64,000 bases of DNA from Bacteroidales bacterium (GCA_016281475.1 JAEEIS010000060.1:1-64000), one strand, 5' to 3'. Counted from the stretch's first letter, positions 1-10,167 are shown. Notes: generated from the sequence alone by a model not told the origin. Translations and numbers: made by a program.

Positions 1-318
1 TACCTCTACGAGCAGAAGAAGAAGGAGAAAGAGCGCAAGGCCAATTCCACCAAAGTGGTCATCAAAGAGATACGCCTGAGCCCGCAGACGGACGACCACG
101 ACTTTGAGTTCAAACTGAACCACGCCAAACGTTTTTTGAAGGAGGGCAACAAGGTGAAGGTGGACGTATTCTTCCGCGGACGCTCCATAGTGTACAAGGA
201 GCAGGGCGAGGCACAGCTGCTGAAGTTTGCTGAAGCACTGATGGAATACGGCAAGCCTGAGGCAATGCCGCGACTGGAGGGAAAAAGGATGCTGATTATC
301 ATAGCACCAAAGAAATAG
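1..318 (+). CDS. infC: Translation initiation factor IF-3, C-terminal part (5' end outside window)
   Basis: The reading frame is open from the first base, so the start codon and N-terminal domain lie upstream of the window. The 105 visible residues match the IF-3 C-terminal domain: a basic linker rich in Lys and Glu, then the core beginning [20 protein letters not shown], then the segment [13 protein letters not shown], ending in Lys-Lys. This domain binds the 30S subunit, keeps it apart from 50S and checks start-codon pairing. The next genes are rpmI and rplT, the classical infC-rpmI-rplT order, which supports the call. A start and any unusual initiation codon cannot be judged here. Confidence 0.96.
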   Translation, partial: YLYEQKKKEKERKANSTKVVIKEIRLSPQTDDHDFEFKLNHAKRFLKEGNKVKVDVFFRGRSIVYKEQGEAQLLKFAEALMEYGKPEAMPRLEGKRMLIIIAPKK

Positions 319-453
319 GATGAATGCATGAATGTGTGAGTGGCTTGCGCCGTCAAAACATTCAAACAATCAAGCAATAAAACAATCAAGCAATAGTAAA
401 CAGAAACCAGATTATCGTACCATATAGTCTAACTTAAAAAAAACAGTAAAGTA

Positions 454-648
454 ATGCCTAAAATGAAAACAAAGGCCGCTGCCAAGAAGCGTTTCGCCTT
501 CACCGGCACCGGCAAAATCAAGAGAAAGCATGCTTATCACAGTCACATCCTGACCAAAAAGGAGACGACTCAGAAACGCAATCTCGACCACACCGCACTG
601 GTGAGCCGCGATGACGAACCACGCGTGAAACGTATGCTTCTTCACTAA
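454..648 (+). CDS. rpmI: 50S ribosomal protein L35
   Basis: This 64-residue, strongly basic protein has the L35 signature: N-terminal [14 protein letters not shown], then GTGKIKR and the HILTKK segment. It is a structural protein of the large ribosomal subunit. It lies between infC and rplT as in most bacteria. The 135-base gap before it holds a 14-base direct repeat (aacaatcaagcaat, twice) and no obvious promoter. The length is typical for the family. Confidence 0.97.
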   Translation: MPKMKTKAAAKKRFAFTGTGKIKRKHAYHSHILTKKETTQKRNLDHTALVSRDDEPRVKRMLLH

Positions 649-804
649 GACGTGAGTCTTAGGACAATCAATCGGAGTTATTAACCATTATTTAAAGCAC
701 CAAAGAGAGATTCAAGAATGTGATGATTTGATAATCCGTTAACGTGTTAGCCCGATTTACACCACCACAGAGTCTCCGCTTAAATGAAAACAAATTAAGA
801 AAAC

Positions 805-1152
805 ATGCCAAGATCAGTAAATGCTGTAGCTTCAAGAGCTCGCAGAAAAAAAATCCTCAACCGTACCAAGGGTTATTGGGGTAGAGGTAAAAACGTATGG
901 ACCGTTGCCAAGAACAAATGGGAAAAGGGCCAAACCTATGCATACCGCGACAGAAAGAATAAGAAGAGAGAGTTCCGCGCACTGTGGATCAACCGTATCA
1001 ATGCCGGTTGCCGCATCAACGGTATCTCCTATTCTGTGTTTATGGGCGAATTGCACAAGAACAACATCGAGCTGAACCGCAAGGTTCTCGCCGACCTGGC
1101 GATGAACAACCCCGAGGCTTTCACCGCTGTTGTGAAGATGGTTAAGAAATAA
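805..1152 (+). CDS. rplT: 50S ribosomal protein L20
   Basis: The 115-residue protein is typical of L20 in length and sequence: [18 protein letters not shown] at the N-terminus, then [10 protein letters not shown] and [11 protein letters not shown]20 binds 23S rRNA early in 50S assembly, and in several bacteria represses its own operon. The 156-base gap between rpmI and rplT shows no clear TAnnTTTG promoter, so co-transcription with infC-rpmI is likely. Confidence 0.97.
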   Translation: MPRSVNAVASRARRKKILNRTKGYWGRGKNVWTVAKNKWEKGQTYAYRDRKNKKREFRALWINRINAGCRINGISYSVFMGELHKNNIELNRKVLADLAMNNPEAFTAVVKMVKK

Positions 1153-1194
1153 GCCAAAAGAAACTGAGTGATTAACCTTTAAAACTACTATGTC

Positions 1195-1548
1195 ATGGGA
1201 AAAAATGAAATAATGCAATATGTGGAGAATTTGGTCGAGCGTAAAGACCTCCCCGAATTCAAGGCTGGCGATACCATCACTGTCCATTACAAAATTAGAG
1301 AAGGAAACAAGGAACGTATCCAGAACTTCCAAGGCGTTGTGCTGCAGCGCAGCGGAAGTGGTTCGACTGAGACCTTTACTGTCCGTAAGATTACCAACGG
1401 CGTGGGTGTGGAGCGCATCTTCCCCATCTGCAGCCCGTTCATCGAGCAGATCGACGTCAACAAGCATGGCGCCGTCCGCAGAGCTAGAATCTTCTATCTC
1501 CGTAATCTCACCGGTAAGAAAGCCCGTATCAAGGAAAAGAGACGCTAA
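1195..1548 (+). CDS. rplS: 50S ribosomal protein L19
   Basis: The 117-residue product matches L19: [18 protein letters not shown], then [20 protein letters not shown] and [15 protein letters not shown]19 sits at the 30S-50S interface. It starts 42 bases after rplT and is followed by a strong intrinsic terminator, so it appears to be the last gene of an infC-rpmI-rplT-rplS unit. In many bacteria rplS instead follows trmD; its place beside rplT here is a lineage-specific arrangement. Confidence 0.96.
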   Translation: MGKNEIMQYVENLVERKDLPEFKAGDTITVHYKIREGNKERIQNFQGVVLQRSGSGSTETFTVRKITNGVGVERIFPICSPFIEQIDVNKHGAVRRARIFYLRNLTGKKARIKEKRR

Positions 1549-1575
1549 TCGATTTTCCACCAGCGATAATCTGGC

Positions 1576-1609
1576 AAAGCGGCGGTCTCTTTCAGAGGTC
1601 GCCGCTTTT
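1576..1609 (+). terminator. Intrinsic terminator after rplS
   Basis: A GC-rich inverted repeat (aaagcggcg at 1576-1584, cgccgcttt at 1600-1608) ends in a short T run. It lies 27 bases past the rplS stop and separates the ribosomal protein unit from thrS. Confidence 0.85.
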
Positions 1610-1624
1610 CTGATAGAAAATAAA

Positions 1625-1656
1625 TTTGGTCATGTGGGTGAAACTTCGTATCTTTG
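1625..1656 (+). promoter_or_regulatory. Bacteroidota-type promoter of thrS
   Basis: TTTG (1625-1628), a 20-base spacer and TATCTTTG (1649-1656) match the Bacteroidota sigma factor consensus. Transcription would start near 1663, giving a thrS leader of about 55 bases with a purine-rich ribosome site (aaaggag) before the ATG at 1717. Confidence 0.75.
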
Positions 1657-1716
1657 CATATTTGAAAAAACACGAAAATTTCTAATAACTTATTATATAT
1701 AAAGGAGAAACAAGTA

Positions 1717-3681
1717 ATGAAAGTAAATGTCAAAAACTTCGGTGTGGTGTCGCCAGAGCAACCTTGCTCGATTATTGACATCATCAAAATGGTAAATCCT
1801 GACGGTTTGAACAACTATTGCGCCGCCAAAGTCAACAACAACGCAGAACTGATTGACCTCCGAACTACCATTGCAACCGATTGCGACATTGAGCTGTTGG
1901 ACACCACCAACAAGGAATGTCTCTCCGTGCTGCGCCACACGACAGCACACATTATGGCAGAGGCTGTGCAGAACCTATTCCCTGAGGCAAAGATAACTAT
2001 CGGTCCCGCCACCGAGAACGGCTTTTTCTACGACTTCGACTTCCGCCCATTCAGCCGCGAAGACCTTGATGCCGTGGAGAAGGAGATGAAGTCTATCATC
2101 AAGAAGGCCACGCGTTTGGAGCGCAAGGAGGTGACCCGCAACGAGGCACTGGAGATTATGACCCAGCGCAACGAGCCCTACAAGGTGGAGCTGCTGGAGG
2201 CCATCCCCGAGGGTGAGACTATCACTATCTATCAGCAGAACAATTTTGTGGACCTCTGCCGTGGCCCGCACCTGCTGAACACCCGTCCCATCAAAGGCTT
2301 CAAACTGCTTTCCTCTTCGAGCACCTATTGGCGCGGTGACAAGAAGAACAAGTCGCTCAGCCGCATCCACGGTACCGCTTTCTTCACCAAAGAGGACTTG
2401 GAGGGATACCTGCAGTATCTGGAGGACGTGAAGAATCACGACCACAATAAGATTGGTCGCGAGTTGGAGCTGTTCACCACCGTCGACGTTATCGGTCAGG
2501 GCCTACCACTGCTGATGCCCAAAGGCGTGAAGGTGGTGCAGACCATGCAGCGTTGGATTGAGGACGAAGAGACCCGTCGTGGCTATATGCGCACCAAGAC
2601 CCCGCTGATGGCTAAGAGCGACCTGTATAAGATTTCTGGCCACTGGGATCACTACCGCGACAAGATGTTCGTCATCGGCGACCCCGACGACGAGAAGGAG
2701 GTGTTGGCACTGCGTCCCATGACCTGCCCGTTCCAGTACTTCGTATACAAGAACAGCCAGAAGTCGTATCGCGACCTGCCCTGCCGCTACGGTGAGACCT
2801 CTACCCTCTTCCGCAAAGAAGACAGCGGCGAGATGCACGGCCTTACCCGCGTGCGCCAGTTCACCATCTCTGAAGGACACCTCATCGTGCGTCCCGACCA
2901 GATGGTTGAGGAGTTCAAAGGTTGTATCGACTTGGCCAAATACTGCCTCACCACCCTCGGACTCCAGAACGATGTCACTTGGCACCTCTCTAAGTGGGAT
3001 CCTGAAGATACTGAGAAATATATCGGCGATGCCGAGACTTGGGAGCAGACCCAGCAGCACATCCGCGACATCCTCAATGAGCTGAATATCCCCTTCGTGG
3101 AGGATGTCGGAGAGGCAGCCTTCTACGGCCCCAAGGTGGACATCAACGCCAAGAACGTCTACGGCAAGGAGGACACCATGATTACCATCCAGTGGGATGC
3201 ATTGATTGCCGAGGCCTTCGACATGTATTACATCGACAAGGACGGCAGCCGTCAGCGCCCCTACATCATCCACCGCACTAGCATGGGCTGCTACGAGCGC
3301 ACGTTGGCATGGCTGATTGAGAAATACGAAGGAGCCTTCCCCACCTGGCTCGCTCCCGAGCAGGTGCGCGTGCTGCCCATCTCCGAGAAGTTCCTCGACT
3401 ATGCAGAAAAGGTGACCGCCGAGCTGCAGCGCAACGGCATCGATGCCACACTCGACCGTCGCAGCGAGAAAATTGGCTACAAACTGCGCGAGACCCGTAT
3501 GCAGAAAGTGCCTTACGCCCTCCTCATCGGTCAGAAGGAGGAGGACGAGCAGTTGGTGGCCGTGTGGAACCGCAAAGACGGCGACCTCGGTCAGAGCGCC
3601 CTCGACACCTTCATCGACGCCCTCTGCAAGGAAATTCGCACCAAGAGCGTCGAACTGACCATCCGCAAGAAAGAAGAATAA
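1717..3681 (+). CDS. thrS: Threonine--tRNA ligase
   Basis: The 654-residue enzyme charges tRNA-Thr with threonine. An N-terminal TGS domain spans about residues 1-62. The editing/SAD region follows, with the HTTAHIMAEAVQNLFPEAK segment. The class II core shows motif 2 as FRKEDSGEMHGLTRVRQFT, a zinc-site Cys in MTCPFQYF, and motif 3 around HRTSMGCYERTLAWL. The C-terminal anticodon-binding domain starts near LAPEQVRVLPIS. The length is normal. The ATG has a good purine-rich ribosome site. In many Bacteroidales thrS precedes infC; here it follows rplS, behind a terminator and with its own promoter, so it is probably regulated separately from the ribosomal proteins. Confidence 0.97.
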   Translation: MKVNVKNFGVVSPEQPCSIIDIIKMVNPDGLNNYCAAKVNNNAELIDLRTTIATDCDIELLDTTNKECLSVLRHTTAHIMAEAVQNLFPEAKITIGPATENGFFYDFDFRPFSREDLDAVEKEMKSIIKKATRLERKEVTRNEALEIMTQRNEPYKVELLEAIPEGETITIYQQNNFVDLCRGPHLLNTRPIKGFKLLSSSSTYWRGDKKNKSLSRIHGTAFFTKEDLEGYLQYLEDVKNHDHNKIGRELELFTTVDVIGQGLPLLMPKGVKVVQTMQRWIEDEETRRGYMRTKTPLMAKSDLYKISGHWDHYRDKMFVIGDPDDEKEVLALRPMTCPFQYFVYKNSQKSYRDLPCRYGETSTLFRKEDSGEMHGLTRVRQFTISEGHLIVRPDQMVEEFKGCIDLAKYCLTTLGLQNDVTWHLSKWDPEDTEKYIGDAETWEQTQQHIRDILNELNIPFVEDVGEAAFYGPKVDINAKNVYGKEDTMITIQWDALIAEAFDMYYIDKDGSRQRPYIIHRTSMGCYERTLAWLIEKYEGAFPTWLAPEQVRVLPISEKFLDYAEKVTAELQRNGIDATLDRRSEKIGYKLRETRMQKVPYALLIGQKEEDEQLVAVWNRKDGDLGQSALDTFIDALCKEIRTKSVELTIRKKEE

Positions 3682-3705
3682 AATACCAGAATCATGCAAA
3701 GCGGG

Positions 3706-3736
3706 CGGACACCTCTTGTAGGTGTCCGTTTTTTTT
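3706..3736 (+). terminator. Intrinsic terminator after thrS
   Basis: A perfect 9-bp stem (cggacacct / aggtgtccg, 3706-3714 and 3720-3728) with a 5-base loop is followed by eight T. Confidence 0.93.
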
Positions 3737-3790
3737 GTCTAGTCTCATAACAAAAAAAGACAGGACTCTCATCCTGTCTCTAACTACCTG

Positions 3791-3863
3791 AGCGATAGAC
3801 GGGGTTCGAACCCGCGACCTGCGGCTTGGGAAGCCGCCGCTCTGCCAACTGAGCTACTATCGC
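3791..3863 (-). tRNA. tRNA-Gly, anticodon CCC
   Basis: Read on the minus strand, this folds as a cloverleaf: acceptor stem GCGATAG/CTATCGC, D arm GCTCAGTTGGCAGAGC, anticodon stem GCGGC with loop TTCCCAA, and T arm GCGGG-TTCGAAC-CCCGT. The anticodon CCC reads glycine codon GGG. CCA is not encoded. A possible minus-strand promoter box (TATAATTG) lies at 3896-3903. Confidence 0.95.
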
Positions 3864-4044
3864 CTGTCGCTGCCATCCCTCTTTATTGGGTTTGACAATT
3901 ATAATAACACACTTTTTTATTTTTTATTGTATAAAAAGTAACTTTTTTTATCTGCGACGTTCGCCGTCGTTGTGACGGCGGGCGACACTTATGCGAAAAA
4001 TGCCACAGGCAGGACTTTTTGTTCACTCGACGATGTCTGTTTTA

Positions 4045-7000
4045 TTATTCCTTAACTAGTTTCTTGACAACTGTTCCTTCAGCGGTGGTCACGCGGACAA
4101 AGTAGGTACCGGGGGTAACTGTTGATATGTTGATGTGTTGATACGTTGATATGAAGGTCGGGGGAATGACAGCGCGGCCTATGAGGTCAAGCATAGTGAG
4201 CGTGGCGGGACACCCAACGCTCACGGTGACATCGCTATGCGCTGGGTTAGGATATATTTCGAATATTGAATTTTGGACATCCCAAATACCAACGCTGTCG
4301 GCCACCCACTCGAAGAGAGCCACAATGGCGGTGTCGGAGGTGACGAGTATGTTTCGCGGATTTTCCGTGGAGCCATCGTCCCAGCCTAAGAAGTGCCAAT
4401 GGCCTCCTGTAGCGGCAGTGTCCATCACCATGTAGCCTATCTCAATCATGCTGCTGTCGACATAGGTGCCGCTGCCGTAGGTCTCGCAGGAGCCAACAGG
4501 GCTGGCCGACACCGCTACGCTGTGCCATACGGTGTCGGGTGGCAATGGCGGTGTAGAGATGCTGTCGAAGTAGGCGGTGAGCACGGTGTCGCTCACCAAT
4601 AGCAGGTTGCGCAATGCGTTGGTGTCGCCGTCGCTCCAGCCAAGGAACCTAAAACCATCGTAGGGTGTGGCATGGATGGCCACTGTGCTGCTGTCCTCAT
4701 AGACTCCTGCACCAGCGACATTGCCCATTGCACTGTCGCATAGGAGCGTGATGCTGTGCCAAACGGTATCGGGGGTTGGCGGCACTTGCAAGGTGTCGAC
4801 AAGTTCCACCCGGAAGTCGTCGAGAGCCATGTAGTCAAACCCGCCGCCGGGACGACCTGTGCTGATATTGCGGAAGGCTATGCGAATGGTTTGGCCAGCA
4901 TACTGGTCGAGCCACACATTACGTTCACTCCAGTTGCTTTGTCCGCTTTCGGTGTAAATAATGTCAGTGCAAGCAGCTGTGTCGTAGCTTCCCGTGGGTG
5001 AGACTCGTACCTCATAGAGTGCGTTACTGCTGTTGGTAAAGGTGTGCCAAGTGAGTTTAGGGACGATACTGCCTGTTGCAACAGGGAGCGACAATGCGGG
5101 CGTAAATAGCCAGTTGTCGGCGGTATTGCCGTAGCCGTAGGGCAAAGGGGAACGCATGAAGTAGTTGCCCGTGTCGGTGCCACCGCAGTACCAGTGGTAA
5201 TCCCATTCATTATCGCCGTTCGCACGTTCCCAGCAGGGGGGATTGTTGTGTTCGCATGTGTCTACCCAGGGGAACACGGTGATGGGCGGGCAGGGGCCGA
5301 CAAGGGTGTCGTGGTTTTCCCCCTCCCAGATGCACACGGTGTCAATGGCCACATAGTAGCCGTTGTTATGTGTAGCATCGGAAGCAGGACCGGTATGGAC
5401 AAAGGCGAAGTGGATGGTACTGCCAGCGTATGCCGAAAGGTCTACGGTGCGCCGATTCCACATACTGTTGCCGGTCTCGCTGTAAAGGGTGTCGGTAAAA
5501 TAGCTCAGGTCGATATAACCGTCAGAATTCACCACATATTCGGTGGGCGACACAAGGACATGGTAGGTGGTGTAGTAGCAAGTAGCATTCCAGGCGAGGG
5601 TGTCGCTGGTGCTGTCGGGCAGGTGTATGGGAGGCGAGATGAGCCATTCGGCTCCATTGCTCACCATGCAATTGCGACCTGAGTGGTGGCTGGTGCCCTC
5701 AGGGTGCCATCCATCCCAATTGAAACGGAAACGGCTGCCACGCGGATAACATATCCGCTCGTTCTGCCAATCAAAGAAATGGGCGTAGATATTGCTGCCC
5801 CCTTCGGTGAGCGTGGCCACGAAGGGCAGCGTATCGCGCACCTCGCAGAGGATGACACGGGTGGTGACTGTCGCCGAGCGCCATCCAAGCACGTTGGAGG
5901 CTACGACGGTGATGGTGTCGAAGTTGATGGCAGAATAGGCCACCTTGAGACGGTTTCCCTCGGGATGCAATGTAGCTTCGCCTCGGTCGGCTTTGGCCGA
6001 GTGCCATGTGTAGGAGAGCCCCGTGGTGTCGCCATCGAGGAGCGTCACTTCGAACGAGGCGGTGTCGCACAGGGTGGCGTAGGCATAACCTCGCAGACTA
6101 ATGACCGGCGAGCCAGGCTGCGGCACGTATGTCACGTTGACCACGATAGTGGCCGTGTCGGAGCCAAGGAGGTTGTTGGCAACGACGGTGAGCGTATCGG
6201 TGCCACTGATAGTGTAAACTATCGTTGCTATACTATCTGTAGTTACTATGGTGGTGTCCAGCAGGGTGCTATGCCATGTGTAGCTGAGTCCGGCAGTAAT
6301 GCCAGCCACGAGGTTGGCGGTGTAGACATTGGTGTCGTAGGTGGATGCTGTGGAAGGTCCCGTGACAGTCACCTGCGGCAAGCCCACAACCGTCACGACA
6401 CGGCTGTCGCTGTTGCTGCCGTGGCTGTTGGTTGCCGTCACGGTGACAGTGTCGATACCCACAACCGGATAGACAAGTTTCCAGCTTGCAGCCGCAGGCA
6501 TGGAGCCGGCGTACCAAGTGGAATCCAGCAATGAAGAATGCCATGTGATGCTGACACCTTCTAAGCTGCTATCTTGTAGCATGGCTGTGTAGGTGACTGT
6601 ATCGTAAGCATTGACAGTGGTCGGACCTCCAAGGGCTACATGTGGCAGCAGCAAATCCAAATCGGTGTTGAACACCGTGATATTGTCAATAACCACGCCC
6701 CACCAGCTGTTAGAGCTCCAACGCAAAACCATCTGGCCGTCGGGCACAGTGGCAGAGGCAAAAATCACGGTGTCGCGCTGATGGCTGCCGGAGTGGCCTG
6801 CAAGGGTATCCACCACGGTGAAAATGGTATCATCGTAATGGCCCACCACCAGTGTGCCCTGACCGGCATTCTCGTAACGATAGTCCAGTGCAATCGAAAT
6901 GTTCTGCAGGCTGTCGTCAAAACGGGGCAACACCACTTCGGCCTGGGTGCCGCTTGCCAGACCTGATACCATCAAAAGGGCATGGTCGGGTATGTCGCTT

Positions 7001-10000
7001 ATCCATGTGTAGCCGCCGGTGGTGACGACATGCGGCATGTAGGTGGTATCGCTGCCGTTGTAGGCCGCCGTCCAGCAATGAGGCAGGAATCCGGCAACGT
7101 TGTAGGCGGTGGCAGACACTCTTTCGAAGTTCTCGGTGTATGGTACCGGCGGGGTGCAGTCAAACACTTCAACCACCGAGGTGGCGGTGTCGGCGCCGTA
7201 GGCATTGGCAGCCACAAAGGTGACAGTGTCGATTCCCGCTGTTGAATATTGAAGTTCGAGATTCGAAATCCGAGCCAAGGAACTATCAATCCACGTGGTG
7301 TCCAACAGCGACGAGTGCCAGGTGTAGGTAAGGCCTGTCGTGACGCAGTTGTTGATGGTGGCAACATAGCGGGTGGTATCGTCCACCAAAACATCGCCGA
7401 CTGAGAGTGTCGCCTCTGGTCGATATTGGCAGTAGATGCTGAGGCTGTCAAGTTCGATGCCATAACTATAGTAGGAGATGCCCGTATGCACAAAGGCCAG
7501 ATGGATTTGTTGTCCCGCGTAGGCGTTGAGCGAAAGGGTCTCGGTCACCCATTCTTGATAATAGGCATTGTGCAGAAGGGTATCGACAAAGCATGTGGTG
7601 TCAGCGGCACCTATGGTGGAAGCCAGTATGGTAAGATAGGTGGTGCTGGTAGTCGAAGAACCACCATACACTTTCACTTTGAGGTTCACGCCAGTGGCAC
7701 CCGCAGGGATGTCGATGGCAGGGCTTACAAGCCAGGCATTGATGTCGGAGTAGTAGGTACCGGCCTCTATCACATGATGGGTGTTGTCTGCATAACTAAA
7801 ACTTATTCTCCAATCGCCCGTTTCGGGAGCTGAATAGTAACCCGACTTGCGCCAACAGGCGAGAGTGCTGTCGCTTTCGAAAGGTTCGTCGAAGGGTATG
7901 CTGACAGCGGTGCAATAGACTGCCCGCACCACGACGGTTGCCGTGTCGGCCCCGTGGGCGTTGGTAGCTACTACGGTGACGGTATCTATGCCGTCCCATA
8001 CTCCATAGCAAAGGCGCAAGGTGTCGCCTGCTGCGAATGTGCTGTCCAGCAGGGAAGAATGCCATGTATAGGTGAGGCCCGAAAGACTGCCCTCCTCTAT
8101 GGTTGCTACAAAGGTGGCCGTGTCGCCGTAGTAACAGGTGTTCCTGTCGGCTGCAACCGTCACTCTGGGTGCAATCGTGGCACGCACCTCCACATCATCG
8201 ATAAGCAACGATGCGGAACGGATGACAGTCGGTTGGTTGCGGAAGGCTATGTATATTGTCTGCCCAGCATAGGTAGCCAAGCTGACACTGCGCAGTGCCA
8301 TGTCATCCAAACCCGTCAGCGCGTTAGTGTCGCAATAGAGCTCCTCGTATGCACTAGTGTCGGTACGGTCGAAGGCGGTGCTCACCATCACGCGATATCG
8401 GCTTGACTGGTTGTTCCCCGTCGACAATCCAACTTTCCAAAAGAGACGCACTGCCAATGCCGTGTCGGCCGGAATGGTGACAGCCTTGGAGACAAGCCAT
8501 GCATCAGCAGTCGTAGTAGTGTAACTGCACTGCGAACTTGCAACCCAATTTCTAATATCACCTGAACCGCTATAAATACTTCTCCACTGATAGTATGTGG
8601 CGTTTTGTGTCAGATACCAACAACCTATGCCATACGAGAAGTCGTCTCTCCATGGCAGGACGAGAGCCGGACTACAGTCGGCCACTTCGACAACCCGCAC
8701 AGCCGTGTCGGCCCCATAGGCATTGGCCGCTATTACGGTGATAGTGTCCAACCCACCGACTGTATATGTCGCATTAAACACACTCGTCCCGTTATATCCC
8801 GTGTCGATCAATGTTGTGCCCGTCAGCGAGGATTGCCAATAAAAAGTCAGGCCGTCCAGCGCCCCACGCCGCAGCTCGACGCTGCAGGTGATGGTGGAAT
8901 CGGTGCGGCTTCTGTCGGGAGCATCCATCGGATCCAGCACCGGCAACAAGTCATAATCCACGCGCACACAGTTGAGATTAGCCTGATAGCCATCCCTGAA
9001 TAGTCCCACGCGGATGGTCTGTCCAGCGTATGCCGAGAGGTCGAAGAGATGCCACCTCATGTCGGTGGTGTTTGCGCCAGTACACAACGTGTCGGTATAG
9101 TCGGCCGTATCGAGACTGGCCGTAGGACTGATGCGTATGGCGGGCATTCTGCGGCACTGCACCCACAACCGCAGGTTCTCATAATCAACAGTGGGGATGC
9201 TTATGGCTGGAGAAAGCATATAGTTGCCGTTGCTTGAATTCGAAGGGGTCATCAGTTGAGAGTATCTTGTGGTTACCCCATCCTCGTCCACAATCGACAT
9301 ACTGCTGCTATTACTCTGGTGTTGCCAGCCGCTGATTGCCCAGCATGCATTGTAGGTCGCCGTGTCGATGCCATCGAAATCCTCACGCCATGGGAACGCG
9401 GACACTGTCTGGCAGTCGTGCACGCGCACCGCAGCCATACGTATCAATGTGTCGTAGGAGTTGCTGGCCGTAACGGTCAGGGTGTCCCATCCCGCCATGG
9501 GATAGATCAGCTGCAGGGTGTCGCCACCCGCAAGGTCGCCAAGCATGGTGCTGTGCCAGCTGTAGCTTATCGGGGCTTGCCCACGCGTGAGACTGAACAC
9601 TGCCTGCACGCTGTCGCCGACAGCCGCCACTTTGGGCGCCGACAGCGTTCCCAGTGGTCCATATTGTGTATAGATACCTATCTGCGAGAGGGTGCCACGA
9701 TAGCTGTAGCCTCCGGCTGACAGCCTGACCTCGAAAGCAATGCGCACCGTCTGGTTTGCGTAGGCGGCAAGGCTTACGCTGTGCTGGGTAAGTGTCGACC
9801 CCATGTCGGCCGTGTAGAGGGTGTCGCGCGTGCCGTTTTCTTTCAACACCATAACCCTCAAGTTCGGGTACAGGACATTGCGCTGGTCCTTCCACCAAAG
9901 GCGCAGCCCTGTAGTGGAATTGCCAAACTGCAAGACTGGCGTAGTGATGGTAATATACCCCGTGGATGTGACGCTGCTGTTCAACTGTCCGTAGATAGCC

Positions 10001-10167
10001 TGTGAGTTGGCAGCTGTCCAGTAGCCGTTGCCACTCTGCTGCCAGCATCCAAGGCCGCCGGAGAAGTTGGCCTCCCAGGGGAAACTGCTAATCGTGTCGC
10101 ACGTCTGTGCCCGCAGGCCTAGTCCTGCCATACAGCACATCATGACTGCGAGAATAGTTCTTTTCAT
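4045..10167 (-). CDS. Giant modular surface adhesin with T9SS sorting domain
   Basis: The 2040-residue product starts with a signal peptide (about residues 1-20, ending LRAQ). The body alternates two module types. One is a jelly-roll, cleaved-adhesin-like module that begins with FPW or a variant and includes phrases such as Y-A-G-Q-T-I-R-I-A-F; I count seven. The other is a PKD/Ig-like module with the core TYTWHSSLLD and ending ID-T-V-T-V-x-A-x-N-x-x-G-x-D-T; I also count seven. Two copies of an InlB-repeat-like segment (HSITLL...FRFLGWSDGDTNALRN) follow. The end is a type A T9SS sorting domain, with IYPNPAHSDVTVSV and GTYFVRVTTAEGTVVKKLVKE. It is probably exported by Sec, crosses the outer membrane by T9SS, and is anchored at the surface. 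Its ligand is unknown. It stands alone between the tRNA gene and the pnp terminator. Confidence 0.87.
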   Translation of the reverse strand: MKRTILAVMMCCMAGLGLRAQTCDTISSFPWEANFSGGLGCWQQSGNGYWTAANSQAIYGQLNSSVTSTGYITITTPVLQFGNSTTGLRLWWKDQRNVLYPNLRVMVLKENGTRDTLYTADMGSTLTQHSVSLAAYANQTVRIAFEVRLSAGGYSYRGTLSQIGIYTQYGPLGTLSAPKVAAVGDSVQAVFSLTRGQAPISYSWHSTMLGDLAGGDTLQLIYPMAGWDTLTVTASNSYDTLIRMAAVRVHDCQTVSAFPWREDFDGIDTATYNACWAISGWQHQSNSSSMSIVDEDGVTTRYSQLMTPSNSSNGNYMLSPAISIPTVDYENLRLWVQCRRMPAIRISPTASLDTADYTDTLCTGANTTDMRWHLFDLSAYAGQTIRVGLFRDGYQANLNCVRVDYDLLPVLDPMDAPDRSRTDSTITCSVELRRGALDGLTFYWQSSLTGTTLIDTGYNGTSVFNATYTVGGLDTITVIAANAYGADTAVRVVEVADCSPALVLPWRDDFSYGIGCWYLTQNATYYQWRSIYSGSGDIRNWVASSQCSYTTTTADAWLVSKAVTIPADTALAVRLFWKVGLSTGNNQSSRYRVMVSTAFDRTDTSAYEELYCDTNALTGLDDMALRSVSLATYAGQTIYIAFRNQPTVIRSASLLIDDVEVRATIAPRVTVAADRNTCYYGDTATFVATIEEGSLSGLTYTWHSSLLDSTFAAGDTLRLCYGVWDGIDTVTVVATNAHGADTATVVVRAVYCTAVSIPFDEPFESDSTLACWRKSGYYSAPETGDWRISFSYADNTHHVIEAGTYYSDINAWLVSPAIDIPAGATGVNLKVKVYGGSSTTSTTYLTILASTIGAADTTCFVDTLLHNAYYQEWVTETLSLNAYAGQQIHLAFVHTGISYYSYGIELDSLSIYCQYRPEATLSVGDVLVDDTTRYVATINNCVTTGLTYTWHSSLLDTTWIDSSLARISNLELQYSTAGIDTVTFVAANAYGADTATSVVEVFDCTPPVPYTENFERVSATAYNVAGFLPHCWTAAYNGSDTTYMPHVVTTGGYTWISDIPDHALLMVSGLASGTQAEVVLPRFDDSLQNISIALDYRYENAGQGTLVVGHYDDTIFTVVDTLAGHSGSHQRDTVIFASATVPDGQMVLRWSSNSWWGVVIDNITVFNTDLDLLLPHVALGGPTTVNAYDTVTYTAMLQDSSLEGVSITWHSSLLDSTWYAGSMPAAASWKLVYPVVGIDTVTVTATNSHGSNSDSRVVTVVGLPQVTVTGPSTASTYDTNVYTANLVAGITAGLSYTWHSTLLDTTIVTTDSIATIVYTISGTDTLTVVANNLLGSDTATIVVNVTYVPQPGSPVISLRGYAYATLCDTASFEVTLLDGDTTGLSYTWHSAKADRGEATLHPEGNRLKVAYSAINFDTITVVASNVLGWRSATVTTRVILCEVRDTLPFVATLTEGGSNIYAHFFDWQNERICYPRGSRFRFNWDGWHPEGTSHHSGRNCMVSNGAEWLISPPIHLPDSTSDTLAWNATCYYTTYHVLVSPTEYVVNSDGYIDLSYFTDTLYSETGNSMWNRRTVDLSAYAGSTIHFAFVHTGPASDATHNNGYYVAIDTVCIWEGENHDTLVGPCPPITVFPWVDTCEHNNPPCWERANGDNEWDYHWYCGGTDTGNYFMRSPLPYGYGNTADNWLFTPALSLPVATGSIVPKLTWHTFTNSSNALYEVRVSPTGSYDTAACTDIIYTESGQSNWSERNVWLDQYAGQTIRIAFRNISTGRPGGGFDYMALDDFRVELVDTLQVPPTPDTVWHSITLLCDSAMGNVAGAGVYEDSSTVAIHATPYDGFRFLGWSDGDTNALRNLLLVSDTVLTAYFDSISTPPLPPDTVWHSVAVSASPVGSCETYGSGTYVDSSMIEIGYMVMDTAATGGHWHFLGWDDGSTENPRNILVTSDTAIVALFEWVADSVGIWDVQNSIFEIYPNPAHSDVTVSVGCPATLTMLDLIGRAVIPPTFISTYQHINISTVTPGTYFVRVTTAEGTVVKKLVKE

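Noticed and set aside
1657..1716. T-box or other riboswitch before thrS
   Set aside because: The leader after the promoter is only about 55 bases, with no stem-loop or T-box motif.
3962..3980. Hairpin cgccgtcgttgtgacggcg downstream of the adhesin gene
   Set aside because: The stem is good, but no T run follows on the minus strand, so I did not call it the adhesin terminator.
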